A DNA stretch of 64,000 nucleotides from Terrimesophilobacter sp963702165 (GCA_963702165.1 OY969722.1:1798001-1862000), one strand, 5' to 3'. Counted from the first letter of the stretch, positions 28,563 through 38,432 are shown. The notes: generated from the letters alone by a model not told the origin. Translations and numbers: made by a program.

Positions 28563-29814
28563 CAGGCCTCCACCAGCCGCATCAGGGTCGCCTCGTCCTC
28601 GACGATCGGGATGCCGTAGTCCCGTCGCCTTCTTGGCCTTGCCCGACAGACTGTCTGGATCGGCGGCCGCGACCAGCTTGACCTTCTTGGTCACGCCGGA
28701 GCCGGCCGTGAGACCGCGCCTACGCAGGTGTCCCTCCCACTCCGATCGGGGACGCGTCATCTCGCCGGTGAGCACGATGAGGTCGCCGGGCGTCAGCGCG
28801 AACGCGCCCACCGCCAGAGACGTATTCGTGGGGCCCGCGTTGGTCTTCGTCTCGCGAGCCTCCAACGATGCGGCGATTGCCTCCGTGGGAATGTCCAGAA
28901 GGTTGCCCACCGCCACCAAGTCCGCCATCTCGGCTCCGGTAAGGACGCCATCCGACCATGCCACGTCAGCCAGCTGATTGAAGTACTCCAGGTGAAGCTG
29001 CTGGCACGTGTTGCGCGAGAGCCCGACCTCTTCCGCAAGACTCACTAGCGCTTGCGACTCGTGGACGGACAGGTGCCTATCCAGGAGGCAGCGATCGAGC
29101 AGGGCGAGATAGTCGACATGCTCGGCCGGCCCAGCGTACTCGGGCATCTTCTCGGTGATGCGCTGCAGAAACGTGGCTGCCGTGATGTCCGGGGACCCGC
29201 TCGACATCCGGGCGCGGGAACCACGCAGCTCTGGCACCACCAGGGATCTTCGGCCACTGATAGCCCAGTGCTGCATCGAAGTGCGCGTGCCAGAACTCTC
29301 GATCGCCGGACTGCTCGATGTACGCGCCTAGCAATTGTGCGGTCGCAAGGGCATCAACCAAGGCACGGTGTGCGCCGACCAATTCGATGTCGAATGCCGC
29401 GCAGCAGTCCGAAAGAGCGCAGCCGGCGCCGGGGAGGAAGTCCCTAGCCAGCTGCATTGTGCACAGGGAGGGAAGTCCGGGGTTCACCCACGCCTCGGTC
29501 CGTTCGAGCTCTGCCACTAGAAATCGGGTGTCGAAGCTCGCATTGTGTGCGACGATCACGCGTCCGTCCAAGAGTTCGACGAGGTCCGGAGCGATCTGCG
29601 CGAATGCGGGTGCACTCACGATGTCTGCAGCCCGGATGCGGTGGATGTCCTGCCTGCCGAGGTCACGGCCGGGATTGATAAGCGTCTCCCACTGACCCTC
29701 GATGACGCCGTTCTCGTTGGTGTGCACGACGGCGACTTCGATCGCTCGATCGTGGCCACCAGGGAAAAGACCAGTCGTCTCAAAGTCGATCACCGCAAAG
29801 CCAGGTCCTGGCAT
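28562..29814 (-). CDS. DnaQ-like 3'-5' exonuclease with C-terminal BRCT domain, frameshifted
   Basis: About 415 residues. N-terminal DEDDh exonuclease: FAVIDFETTGLFPGGHDRAI (Asp/Glu), VIVAHNASFDTRFLVAEL (Asp), VGAHRALVDALATAQLLG (His/Asp). A helical linker contains KMPEYAGPAEHVDYLALLDR; the C-terminal BRCT domain contains ALTPGDLIVLTGEMTRPRSEW and KVKLVAAADPDSLSGKAKKA, ending IVEDEATLMRLVEA after a shift near 28630. A second shift lies near 29210-29270. GAGAGGAG sits 3 nt before ATG 29814. It is the promoter-proximal gene of a four-gene coupled operon. Related actinobacterial exonuclease-BRCT proteins are thought to act in DNA repair; the role here is inferred. Confidence 0.8.
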
Positions 29815-30030
29815 GGGACTCCTCTCGTTCCCGCCCGAGGCTAATGGACCCGAAGTGCGCCACGTCATCCCCACTGCGGGGTGCCCGCCTGGGCAAAGCG
29901 GTACGGGGAGGGGAATGCGAGCATCACGAGGTCGAATGTCAGTGGCCACCCTCACACTGATCTCGCCCGCTTACCCAGGCAGCAACATCCGCTCGACCCG
30001 ACCCGAACTGCCCGACTCGAAGGAGACCAC

Positions 30031-30665
30031 ATGGCCGACGACAACTACACCGCGACACTGCTGGTGATCGACCGCAGCGGATCCATGACCACCATCCGCG
30101 ACGAGATGGTCGGCGCGCTCACCACCCTGCTCGAGAAGCAGGCGGCCGAGGAGGGCATGCTCACCGTCGACGTGGTCACCTTCGACAACGTGATCGAGCG
30201 GCAGGAGCACTTCGCCGATCCGACGGATGTCGTCATCCGGCTCGAGCCGCGCGGCGGCACCGCGCTGTACGACGCGCTCGGCATCGCGATCGGCGAGTTC
30301 GGACGCGAACTGGCGGCGCTGCCGGAGCACGCGCGTCCGGGAACCGTGCAGGTCGTCGTGGTCACCGACGGCGAAGAGAACTCCAGCCAGGAGTACAGCT
30401 CGACGCCGTGCGCGCCCTGATCACCGAGCAGAAGGAGAAGTACAGCTGGGACTTCGTCTTCCTCGGCGCCAACCAGGACGCCGTGCTCACCGGCGCAAGC
30501 CTGGGCATCGACGCAGACAGTTCGCTCACCTACGCGGCCGATGCGGATGGTGTGGCCGGAGCCTCCGAGAGCCTGCACCGGTACATGTCAAGCGTGCGGA
30601 AGAAAGACAAGCTGGGCTTTTCCAGCGCCGAGCGCAGCCGGGCCGGAGGGACCGACAGGAATTAG
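30031..30665 (+). CDS. vWA domain protein (TerY/YegL-like), frameshifted
   Basis: 211 residues, a single von Willebrand factor A domain. The MIDAS metal site is complete: LLVIDRSGSMTTIRD, RGGTALYDALG and VVVVTDGEENSSQ. A base is missing near 30403; adding it gives EYSLDAVRALITEQKEKYSW and continues to the intact end (FVFLGANQDAVLTGASLGI). GAAGGAGA precedes the ATG. The protein is cytosolic. Similar vWA proteins occur in tellurite-resistance and stress gene clusters, but no other ter genes are visible. Divergent from the exonuclease operon. Confidence 0.82.
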
Positions 30666-30855
30666 GTCAACGGATGGGTGCGCGCTGCCCGATCTTCTAC
30701 ACGCGCGCGCCCCTTCCATCGGTGCGCGGAATACCCGGCGGTCGTCGCGGTTGTCTCCTATGAACACCGCGTTCATCACCACCGCCCGCCGGCCACCAGC
30801 CAGCGGGCGCCACCGCGAGGCGGACAGCCACCCGCGTCCGCCAGAGTTGGACCCC

Positions 30856-32960
30856 ATGACCTACCGCCACGCCCTGCAGTTCGGCACCTCCGTCAGCACC
30901 GCCGAGCTCGCCGAACTCAGCGAGCGGCTCGGTTACGACCGCGTCAGCATCCGACCGGACAGCCCACTCGAGCCGTGGCCGCTGCTCACCTGGATCGCCG
31001 CCCGCACCACGCACATCCGTCTCTCCGCTGCTCTTGACGCGCCGCAGTTCCCGGCGGTGCTCGCACGCCAGGCCGCCAGCCTCGACCTGCTCTCCGGCGG
31101 CCGCCTCGACCTCACCCTCGAGCGGCGACGAACCGGATGCCCTCGCCGAGGCGCTCGACATCCTCCGCGCCGTCTGGAGCGTCGACGACGAACGCACCCT
31201 GCGCTACAGCGGCGACCACTACCGCGTCGACGGCGCCAGCCGCGGACCCGCCCCGGCCCACGACCTGCTCCTCCACCTCGCCGGCGACGACCCGCGCATC
31301 CTCCAGCTGGCCGGCCGCGCCGCCGACGGCTGGCACACCACCAGCACCGACCCGGCACAACTGCGCGCCGCGAACGCCGCCATCGACGCCGCCGCACGCG
31401 ACGCCGGCCGCGACCCGCGCGAGATCCGCCGCAGCGTCACCGTCACCGACGCATCCGCCGACCTGGCCCCGCTGCTCGCCGAAGGCGTCTCCGGGTTCAT
31501 CCTGCAAACCGACGACCCGGATGGCGATCGCCGCCTTCGCGCGCGACGTCATTCCGGCGCTGCGCGCCGCCGCACCCGAAGCGCATCCGGCACCGCGCCG
31601 CGCCGACGTCCGCGCCAAGCGCCACCCCGGCATCGACTACGACCGGCTGCCCGCCCCACTCGCCGACATCGCCGTCGAACCCGGCGACACCGCCTACAGC
31701 CGGGTGCGCTCGACCTACCTGCGCGGCGGCTCCCCCGGCCTGGTGCTGCGCGCCCGGGACACCGCCGACGTGATCGCGGCCGTCGCCTACGCGCGCGAGC
31801 ATCCGGAGCTGCCGTTCTCCCGGCGCAGCGGCGGGCACGGCATCAGCGGACGCTCCACCAACGACGGCGGCCTCATCCTCGACCTGTCCGCGCTCAACAC
31901 CATCGAGGTGCTCGACCAGAACACCCGCCGGGTGCGGGTCGGCCCCGGCGCCCGCTGGCAGGACGTCGCCGCCGTGCTCGAACCGCACGGCTGGGCGATC
32001 AGCTCCGGCGACTTCGGCGGGGTCGGCGTCGGCGGGCTCGCCACCACCGGCGGCATCGGCTTCCTCGGCCGCAGCCACGGCCTCACCATCGACCACCTGC
32101 GCGCCGTCGAGCTGGTGCTCGCCGACGGCTCGACCGTCACCGCCAGCGACACCGAGAACCCCGACCTGTTCTGGGCGGTGCGCGGCGCCGGCGCCAACTT
32201 CGGCGTGGTCACCGCGTTCGAGTTCGAGGCCGCCCCGGTCCCGGCGGTCGGATGGGCGCAGCTGGTCTACGTGCCGGACGATGTGGCCGACTTCCTCGAG
32301 CGGTGGGGCGCCGTGCAGGAGGCGGCACCGCGGCAGACCACCAGCTTCCTGCTGATGGGAGCCCCGCGCATCGGCCAGCCCACGGTCGCGCAGGTGTTCG
32401 CCATGGTCGACTCCGACGACCCCGACACCATCCTCGAGCAGCTGCAGCCGTTCGCCCCGATCGCGCCGCTGTACGAGCACTCGGTGCAGCTGGTGCCGTA
32501 CTCGGCCGCGCTGGTGAAGGCGCAGGGCGGCCAGCAGGGCCGCGGCGAGCCGATCAGCCGCTCCGGTCTGACCCGGCACATCACCCCGGAGCTCGCCGCC
32601 GCGACCGCCCGGTTCGTCGCATCCGGTGTCTCCCCGTTCTTCCAGATCCGCACCACCGGCGGGGCGGCATCCGACATCGACCCGGACGCCACCGCCTACG
32701 CCCACCGCGACGCCAACTTCGCGTTCAGCGCGATGGGCTCGGGCCGCGACCGGCTGAACGCCGGCTGGCGGGCGCTGGAGCCGTTCATGCACGGCCTCTA
32801 TCTCAGCTTCGAAACCGAACTCGACCGGGTCGAGCACGCGTTCCCGCCGAAGACCCTCGCGCGCCTGCGCGACCTGAAGGCCGAGTACGATCCGGACAAC
32901 CTGTTCAGCGACAACTTCCCCATCACCCCGGCCGCGCCGCTCGAGGAGGCAGCATCATGA
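30856..32960 (+). CDS. Fusion of LLM-class flavin oxidoreductase and FAD-linked (BBE-type) oxidase, two frameshifts
   Basis: About 700 residues. Residues 1-~235 are a compact luciferase-like monooxygenase domain (YRHALQFGTSVSTAEL, AASLDLLSGGRLDLTL, YRVDGASRGPAPAHDLLLHL). The remainder is a PCMH/VAO FAD oxidase with berberine-bridge C-terminus: SRRSGGHGISGRSTNDGG (His for covalent FAD), SGDFGGVGVGGLATTGGIGF, and YDPDNLFSDNFPI. There is no Cys at the second attachment site. +1 shifts near 31130 and 31512, each repaired by omitting one base, keep the two domains in one product. The stop overlaps the next LLM gene (ATGA). Substrate unknown; fused flavoenzymes suggest coupled oxidation steps. Confidence 0.8.
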
Positions 32961-33907
32961 CCGACTACGGACACGACCTGCAGTTCGGGGTGTTCATCAC
33001 CCCGATGAACGACCCCGCCCAGCACGCCGTCGACCTCGCCGTGGTCGCCGACCGGGCCGGCCTCGACCTGGCGACCTTCCAGGACCACCCGTACCAACCG
33101 CGCTTCCACGACACCTGGACGCTGATGGCGTACATCGCGGCCCGCACCGAACGCATCCGGATCAGCGCCAACGTCACCAACCTGCCGCTGCGCAACCCGG
33201 TGATGATCGCCCGCACCGCCGCCTCCCTCGACCTGCTCAGCGGCGGGCGGATCGAGCTCGGCATCGGCTCCGGCGGCTTCTGGGACGCCATCGAAGCGAT
33301 GGGCGGGCGGCGCCTCACCCCCGGCCAGGGCGTCGACGCGCTCGAGGAGGCGATCGCGGTCATCCGCGAGGTGTGGAACACGGATGAGCGCGGCGGGGTG
33401 CGCCTGGACGGCACCTACTACCCGGTCAGCGGCGCCAAGCGCGGCCCGGCGCCGGCACACGACATGGGCATCTGGGTGGGCGCATACAAGCCCCGGATGC
33501 TGCGGCTCACCGGCCGCGCCGGCGACGGATGGCTGCCCTCGCTCGGGTACCTGGAGGGCGGGCCCGCCGCCCTCGCCGGGATGAACGAGCTGATTGACGA
33601 GGGTGCCGCTGGCGCCGGGCGCGACCCGAGGGCGGTGCGGCGACTGCTGAACATCGGCGGGCGGTTCAGCACGACCGGCGGGGCGGGGCTGTTCTCGGGG
33701 CCGCCGGCCGAGTGGGCAGAGCAGGCGGCGGAGATCGCGCTCGACTACGGGACCTCCGGGTTCATCCTGGCCAGCGACGACGCCGCGACGATCGAGCTGT
33801 TCGCGGCGGAGGTCGCGCCGGCGGCGCGCGAGCTGGTCGCGGCGGAGCGCGGGGCGCCGTCGACGGACCCTGTGGTCGAGCTTGTCGAGACCCCGCCGGT
33901 GGACTGA
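32957..33907 (+). CDS. LLM-class (luciferase-like, F420/FMN-dependent) oxidoreductase
   Basis: Intact 316-residue TIM-barrel oxidoreductase: FGVFITPMNDPAQHAVDLAV, LATFQDHPYQPRF, ARTAASLDLLSGGRIELGIG, KRGPAPAHDMGIWVGAYKP and a C-terminal ALDYGTSGFILASDD. Both FMN and F420 are used in this superfamily in actinobacteria and the sequence alone does not decide. ATG overlaps the upstream fusion gene. The last residues (VVELVETPPVD) are encoded by a REP-B repeat. Confidence 0.9.
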   Translation: MTDYGHDLQFGVFITPMNDPAQHAVDLAVVADRAGLDLATFQDHPYQPRFHDTWTLMAYIAARTERIRISANVTNLPLRNPVMIARTAASLDLLSGGRIELGIGSGGFWDAIEAMGGRRLTPGQGVDALEEAIAVIREVWNTDERGGVRLDGTYYPVSGAKRGPAPAHDMGIWVGAYKPRMLRLTGRAGDGWLPSLGYLEGGPAALAGMNELIDEGAAGAGRDPRAVRRLLNIGGRFSTTGGAGLFSGPPAEWAEQAAEIALDYGTSGFILASDDAATIELFAAEVAPAARELVAAERGAPSTDPVVELVETPPVD

Positions 33908-33936
33908 CAGGGGTCTCGACAGACTCGACCACCGGG
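33876..33936. repeat. Paired REP-B repeats at gene end
   Basis: GTGGTCGAGCTTGTCGAGAC (translated as the C-terminus of the LLM protein) and, after the stop, the inverted GGTCTCGACAGACTCGACCA. The pair could form a hairpin at the transcript end. Confidence 0.8.
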
Positions 33937-33959
33937 TGCGAGAGTCGCCCTCTGTTGCG

Positions 33960-34018
33960 TTGAGTCGGGACTTTTCGCCCATATGACGCGCGGATAAGGG
34001 CGAAAAGTCCCGACTCAA
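33960..34018. repeat. Long hairpin, TTGAGTCGGGA family, copy 2
   Basis: Perfect 21-bp arms: TTGAGTCGGGACTTTTCGCC+C and the reverse complement ending GTCCCGACTCAA, loop 17 nt containing GCGCGGATAA. It lies between the LLM gene and the gamma-glutamyltransferase-like gene. GGATAAGGGC is shared with copy 1. Confidence 0.9.
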
Positions 34019-34049
34019 TGGTTTTGAGTGAAGCGGTAGCGTCGATCCC

Positions 34050-35825
34050 GTGACCTACACCCCGCCGAGCGCGTTCACCACCCGCCCCACCCTGACCGGA
34101 CGGTTCGGGATGGCGGCGTCCACGCACTGGATCGCCAGCGCATCCGCCCAGGCCGTGCTCGAGCGCGGCGGCAACGCGTTCGACGCCGCCACCGCCGGCG
34201 CGTTCGTGCTGCACCTGGTCGAGCCGCACCTGAACGGGCCCGGCGGCGACCTGGTCGGCATCTTCGCCACCGCCGACGACCCCACCCCGACCGTGCTGAT
34301 GGGGCAGGGCCCGGCACCGGCCGGGGCCACCATCGAGCACCACCTCTCGGAGGGGCTCGGCCTGGTGCCCGGATCCGGCGCGCTGGCGGCCGCCATCCCC
34401 GGCGCGTTCGACGCCTGGCTGCTGCTGCTGCGTGACCACGGCACCTGGGAGCTGACCGACGTGCTCGCGTTCGCGATCGACTACGCGCGCTACGGGCATC
34501 CGGTGCTGGAGCGAGTCAGCGCCACCATCGAGCGGATCGCCGAGCTGTTCACCAGGCACTGGCCGACCTCGGCCGCGCTGTGGATGCCGGATGGCGCCGC
34601 CCCCGCGCCCGGCAGCCTGATCACCAACCCGGCGTGGGCGGACACCCTCGAACGGCTCGCCAACAGCGGCGGCGCCACCCGCAAGGAGCGCATCGACGCC
34701 GCCCGCACCCAGTGGCGCGAGGGGTTCGTGGCCGAGGCGATCGACGCGTTCGTGCGCACCCCGCACCGGCACTCCACCGGCGGGGACCATGCCGGGGTGA
34801 TCCGCGCATCCGACCTCGCCGGCTGGCAGGCCAGCTACGAGCCGGCCGTCACGATGGACTTCCGCGGGGTGACCGTCGCCAAGTCCGGCGCGTGGGGGCA
34901 GGGGCCGGCGCTGCTGCAGATGCTGGGCATCCTGGACGGCTTCGAGGATTCGCGGCTGGACCCGTCCAACCCGCTCGGCGCGCACACCATCCTCGAGGTC
35001 GAGAAGCTCGCCCTGGCCGACCGCGACGCCTACTTCGGCGACGGCGACGTGCCGCTCGACGTGCTGCTGTCGCCCGAGTACCTGGCGCAGCGGCGGGCGT
35101 TGGTGACGGATGCGGCGTCGCACGAGTTCCGTCCGGGCCGGGTGCCGGGGCATGAGCCGTTCCTGCCGCCGCTGCAGCTCGGCGGGGTGAAGGTCGCGGG
35201 CACCGGGGAGCCGACCGTCGCCCGCAGCGGCGAGACCAAGGGCGACACCTGCCACATCGACGTGATCGACCGGTGGGGCAACATTGTGGCGGTGACGCCG
35301 TCCGGGGGCTGGCTGCAGTCGAGCCCGACGATCCCGGAGCTCGGCTTCTGCCTCGGTTCGCGGCTGCAGATGACCTGGCTGACGCCGGGGACACCGTCGT
35401 CGCTGGAGCCGGGACGCCGACCGCGGACCACGCTCACCCCGACGCTGCTGCTGCAGGATGGCCGGCCGGTCGGGGCGCTCGGCTCGCCCGGCGGCGACCA
35501 GCAGGACCAGTGGCAGCTGCTCTACCTGCTGCGCACCATCGTCGGCGGGTACGAGCCGCAGCAGGCGATCGATGCGCCGGCGCTGCACTCGACCTCGTTC
35601 CCGGATTCGTTCTGGCCGCGCACCTGGGTGCCCGGTGGGGCTGTCGTGGAGGACCGGCTCGGGGATGCGCTGATCGACTCGCTCGTGGCGCGCGGGCATG
35701 TGGTGACACGGGCCGGCGACTGGTCGCTGGGGCGGATCTCGGCGGCGGGTGTCGACCCTGCGACCGGGCTGTTGTATGCGGCGGCCAACGCCCGCGGGAA
35801 CCAGGGCTACGCGGTCGGCCGCTGA
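34050..35825 (+). CDS. Gamma-glutamyltransferase family protein
   Basis: Intact 591-residue Ntn-hydrolase precursor. The family start GNAFDAATAGAFVLHLVEPH and the nucleophile region GDTCHIDVIDRWGNIVA (autocatalytic cleavage before Thr at about residue 400) are present, with later LTPTLLLQDGRPVGALGSPGG. There is no signal peptide, so it is cytosolic, unlike secreted Ggt; such proteins are often oxamate amidohydrolase-like or cephalosporin acylase-like. GTG 34050 is the start. The oxygenases upstream suggest a small-molecule degradation cluster; substrate unknown. Confidence 0.87.
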   Translation: MTYTPPSAFTTRPTLTGRFGMAASTHWIASASAQAVLERGGNAFDAATAGAFVLHLVEPHLNGPGGDLVGIFATADDPTPTVLMGQGPAPAGATIEHHLSEGLGLVPGSGALAAAIPGAFDAWLLLLRDHGTWELTDVLAFAIDYARYGHPVLERVSATIERIAELFTRHWPTSAALWMPDGAAPAPGSLITNPAWADTLERLANSGGATRKERIDAARTQWREGFVAEAIDAFVRTPHRHSTGGDHAGVIRASDLAGWQASYEPAVTMDFRGVTVAKSGAWGQGPALLQMLGILDGFEDSRLDPSNPLGAHTILEVEKLALADRDAYFGDGDVPLDVLLSPEYLAQRRALVTDAASHEFRPGRVPGHEPFLPPLQLGGVKVAGTGEPTVARSGETKGDTCHIDVIDRWGNIVAVTPSGGWLQSSPTIPELGFCLGSRLQMTWLTPGTPSSLEPGRRPRTTLTPTLLLQDGRPVGALGSPGGDQQDQWQLLYLLRTIVGGYEPQQAIDAPALHSTSFPDSFWPRTWVPGGAVVEDRLGDALIDSLVARGHVVTRAGDWSLGRISAAGVDPATGLLYAAANARGNQGYAVGR

Positions 35826-35834
35826 GCCTTCACC

Positions 35835-35874
35835 GCTGGTTGAGGGATCGCGCAGCGATCGTCTCGAAACCAGC
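35835..35874. repeat. REP-A palindromic repeat
   Basis: Near-perfect single unit GCTGGTTGAGGGATCGCGCA ... CGTCTCGAAACCAGC just after the gamma-glutamyltransferase stop. Confidence 0.9.
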
Positions 35875-36097
35875 CTCACGCGGGTGTTCCATCCCTGCGC
35901 GAGCACGTTCACCCTCCAACGTCCTGCTCACAATGGCTTCGCCAATGAATCCTTTGGGTGTTGCTTGGAGGCATCGCGCGCGGGCATGTAAGAATGACGC
36001 TGAACGCTCCAACTAGCTGCAGCAAACCGGAGCTCCCCATGACATGTCAGTCGCATGGTGCAATATCGACAGCAAGCATTACACTCACCGCTATCGT

Positions 36098-36123
36098 TAA
36101 CGCCCCCTCTAATGGGTGCGTTA
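36098..36123. promoter_or_regulatory. Small hairpin upstream of the dGTPase operon
   Basis: TAACGCCCCC-tctaat-GGGTGCGTTA can pair over about nine bases. It lies 46 bp before the first small gene and might be a terminator for upstream transcription or a leader element. Confidence 0.4.
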
Positions 36124-36169
36124 GAAATAACCGTTTGGTCCTTTAGCCCAATACATTGAGGTAGCAGCT

Positions 36170-36418
36170 ATGACCACGCTCGCGATATCTCGGGGGGATA
36201 TTCCAATGCCAGACGCAATACAGAGCCTCGATGTCAAAAAGGTGGCAGAGGAGCTGGGTTTCGACGCGTCGAAGGGAATCCCCGCCAACGCATTCATTCA
36301 TTACCTGAGCAAGAGTTTTGGGTACACGTTCGAATATGCGCGGGACATGTTGTACAAGTTGATTGACGTGGGACGTCTTGTCTTGACTGAGAGATATACC
36401 CTGGTCCTCGCAGAGTGA
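36170..36418 (+). CDS. Small protein coupled to a dGTPase-like gene, family unknown
   Basis: 82 residues (MTTLAISRGDIPMPDAIQSL...). Mostly helical with a possible helix-turn-helix-like middle (VKKVAEELGFDASKG, then FIHYLSKSFGYTFEYARDML). GAGG sits 9 nt before ATG 36170; an internal ATG at 36206 with a G-rich stretch before it is an alternative start. The stop TGA (36416-36418) overlaps the GTG start of the next gene (GTGA), so the two are translationally coupled. Composition is AT-richer than the surrounding genome, suggesting transfer. No known antitoxin or regulator family is evident. Confidence 0.65.
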   Translation: MTTLAISRGDIPMPDAIQSLDVKKVAEELGFDASKGIPANAFIHYLSKSFGYTFEYARDMLYKLIDVGRLVLTERYTLVLAE

Positions 36419-37804
36419 CGACGGAGAAACTGGAGCGCTTTGAACGGCGCTCCGGCCGGGTATCGGCTCAATCCTCGGGCAGAACGGACACACATAGAGA
36501 TCGCGATCGCGTTCTGTACTCGGAAGCGTTCCGCCGTTTGGGTGGAGTAACCCAGGTGGCCCTTGGGGCACCGAACATGATGCTGCACAACAGGCTTACC
36601 CATAGCCTGAAAGTCGAACAGGTTGGCATTTCTCTTTACACCAATCTTTCGGTCGCCAATTCAATTCAGGATGCCGCTGACCAATACGCTGTAGCGGCTG
36701 CCTGCTTGGCGCACGACCTCGGCCACCCACCCTTCGGTCACGCGGGTGAAGCAGAACTCCACAGCATCGTCGTCTGTACCGACACAGGACAACACCACGA
36801 ACAAGCGAGGAGCGTGCGCAGGATCCGTGCAGCGAATGTCTGCTTGAGGATGGGTTTGAAGGCAATGCTCAGTCGCTCCGGATACTGGCGGTGCTAGCCG
36901 TGCACAAAGACAGCCGACACTTCGGTCGAGTCGCCCGCCACGGACTCGACCTGACCGCTGCAACATTGCGCGCCGCAACCAAATACCCATGGTTGCGAGG
37001 GGACCGCCGCGAGAAGCCAAAGAAATGGGGAGCGTACGACTGCGATGCAGACGTCCTTTCTGCGCTAACCGGCGGCAGCCAAGATCTCTCCCTCGACGCG
37101 CAGATCATGGACTGGGCGGATGACGTCTCGACGCAGTTCACGACACCGAAGACTTTTACCGAACTCATGACATCCCACTGCAGCAGCTAAAAGAGGACTC
37201 GCAAGAGCTCAAGGAATTTCTGGCTTATGTGGAGTCGAGCGAGGTTCTAGGAGCGGTTGAGGAGGACGTCAAGAATGTTCTGAACAATCTGCTCGCTTTT
37301 TTCCCCACTCGGCGTTTCGCCGGAAGGTCAACTGACTTCGCCGAACTAGATCGTGCTCGCGGCACGCTCCTAACTCGATTTGTCAACGCCGCGACGACCG
37401 ATGGCACGCAATTGAGAATCGATCCAGTACAAAAGCGACTCAATTCCGTGATCAAACAACTAATCTGGTACCACGTTATCGACGACTCCCCGACTAAACG
37501 AACATTCAGGCGGGACAGCGTCGAGTCTTGCGGGAGATATTTGAAGCGTTACGTGGACCGGCAGAAGAAGCATTCAAGGTCGGTCAGCCCGGCCGTCCTG
37601 ACGACCGAAGCTTGCGACGCCTACCGCACGGGCTTCGAAGCGCGGTGCAGGTGGCCATGCAGCAGGAAGTTGGCGGCAGGAGGTTCGACCAAGGCGCAGC
37701 GAGTCCATCGAGGACTGCTTGACTACATTGCTGGTCTAAGTGACGCCGAAGCCGACTACGAACATTCGGTTCTCAAAGGCAGAGAAGTAGTCGGCCACCT
37801 TTAA
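36415..37804 (+). pseudogene. dGTPase / deoxynucleoside triphosphate triphosphohydrolase (HD superfamily), several frameshifts
   Basis: About 460 codons. The N-terminal part reads THRDRDRVLYSEAFRRLGGV, HNRLTHSLKVEQVG and the HD metal motif ACLAHDLGHPPFGHAGE; after one missing base near 36845 comes LEDGFEGNAQSLRILAVLAV and TAATLRAATKYPWLRG; after another near 37130, SYAVHDTEDFYR; then GQRRVLREIFEAL and finally LLDYIAGLSDAEADYEHS. These are all landmarks of family dGTPases, which hydrolyse dGTP to deoxyguanosine and triphosphate. At least four frame changes, mostly lost bases. Low GC and the coupled small protein distinguish it from a housekeeping copy; dGTPases are known anti-phage effectors in other bacteria, so defence is plausible but inferred. 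Confidence 0.8.
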
Positions 37805-37940
37805 CCGACGGTCGCTATGGAAGCTGACGCTGGAGCCTACGCTGCTGGGTCTGCAGCAATGCAGGGATCCCGAATCCTTCAGCAGCTTCGGTCAGCCAGG
37901 GAAGTGTCTCGACGGGCCAACGCCACCGAGGCAAAGGGAA

Positions 37941-37972
37941 CGAGACGGTCGCTTCGCGACCCCTCAACCAGC
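37941..37972. repeat. Partial REP-A repeat
   Basis: CGAGACGGTCGCTTCGCGAC followed by CCCTCAACCAGC, the reverse-orientation half of the family, just before the SHOCT gene end. Confidence 0.75.
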
Positions 37973-37981
37973 GAGAGAGGG

Positions 37982-38293
37982 TCAGTTGCCGGATAGCACT
38001 CGCATCCGGGCCTCGCCGTGTTCCTCGGAGGTGATCACACCACGCTGCAGCAGGTCATCCAGTTCAGCCAGTCGCGCCTCGGTGGTCTTCTCCGGCGCCA
38101 ACAGTGCACTGTCGAGTGCGCGCACCGAGAGGTCCGCATTCATCGTGAGCGGGTCGTGACCCGCCTGGCGGACCTTGCGGAGGTTCATGACGATGAGGAC
38201 GATCACCGCCGCCGTACCGGCGAGGATCAGGATGCCGACGATCGCGAACAGACCGGTGAAGGTCGGGCCGAACGTTTCCGGCTCGGGGAGCAT
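37982..38293 (-). CDS. SHOCT domain membrane protein
   Basis: 103 residues: one transmembrane helix (GLFAIVGILILAGTAAVIVLIV) near the N-terminus, a polar linker and a C-terminal SHOCT motif (RLAELDDLLQRGVITSEEHG). SHOCT tails are short oligomerisation modules with no catalytic role known. Intact and monocistronic. Confidence 0.87.
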   Translation of the reverse strand: MLPEPETFGPTFTGLFAIVGILILAGTAAVIVLIVMNLRKVRQAGHDPLTMNADLSVRALDSALLAPEKTTEARLAELDDLLQRGVITSEEHGEARMRVLSGN

Positions 38294-38343
38294 CTCGGAC
38301 GCCTTTCGGTTGGGTGCGTTGCGGTTTCAATCTAGTGATCGGG

Positions 38344-38432
38344 TGGGTCTCGACGAGCTCGACCGCCGAAAGAGGGTGTCGACCACCCGCCCCCCTTCGG
38401 TGATCGAGCCTGTCAAGACCCCTCCACAACCG
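38344..38432. repeat. Cluster of REP-B repeats
   Basis: GGTCTCGACGAGCTCGACCG followed ~50 bp later by CGGTGATCGAGCCTGTCAAG, facing units that can pair. They lie between the divergent SHOCT and HNH genes. Confidence 0.75.

Larger units (their letters stand above)
35826..36169. other. Gene-free spacer, composition change at island edge
   Basis: It starts with a REP-A repeat (35835-35874), then ~220 bp in which GC falls towards the following small gene. A hairpin lies at 36098-36123. No open frame with a credible start or codon pattern is visible. Confidence 0.5.

Noticed and set aside
22166..29814. Prophage or integrative element carrying the helicase genes
   Set aside because: No integrase, terminase, att-like direct repeats or structural genes; tRNA-Thr is far away.
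30031..30665. vWA gene as part of a tellurite-resistance (ter) operon
   Set aside because: No TerD, TerC or other ter genes in the neighbourhood; only the vWA domain is supported.
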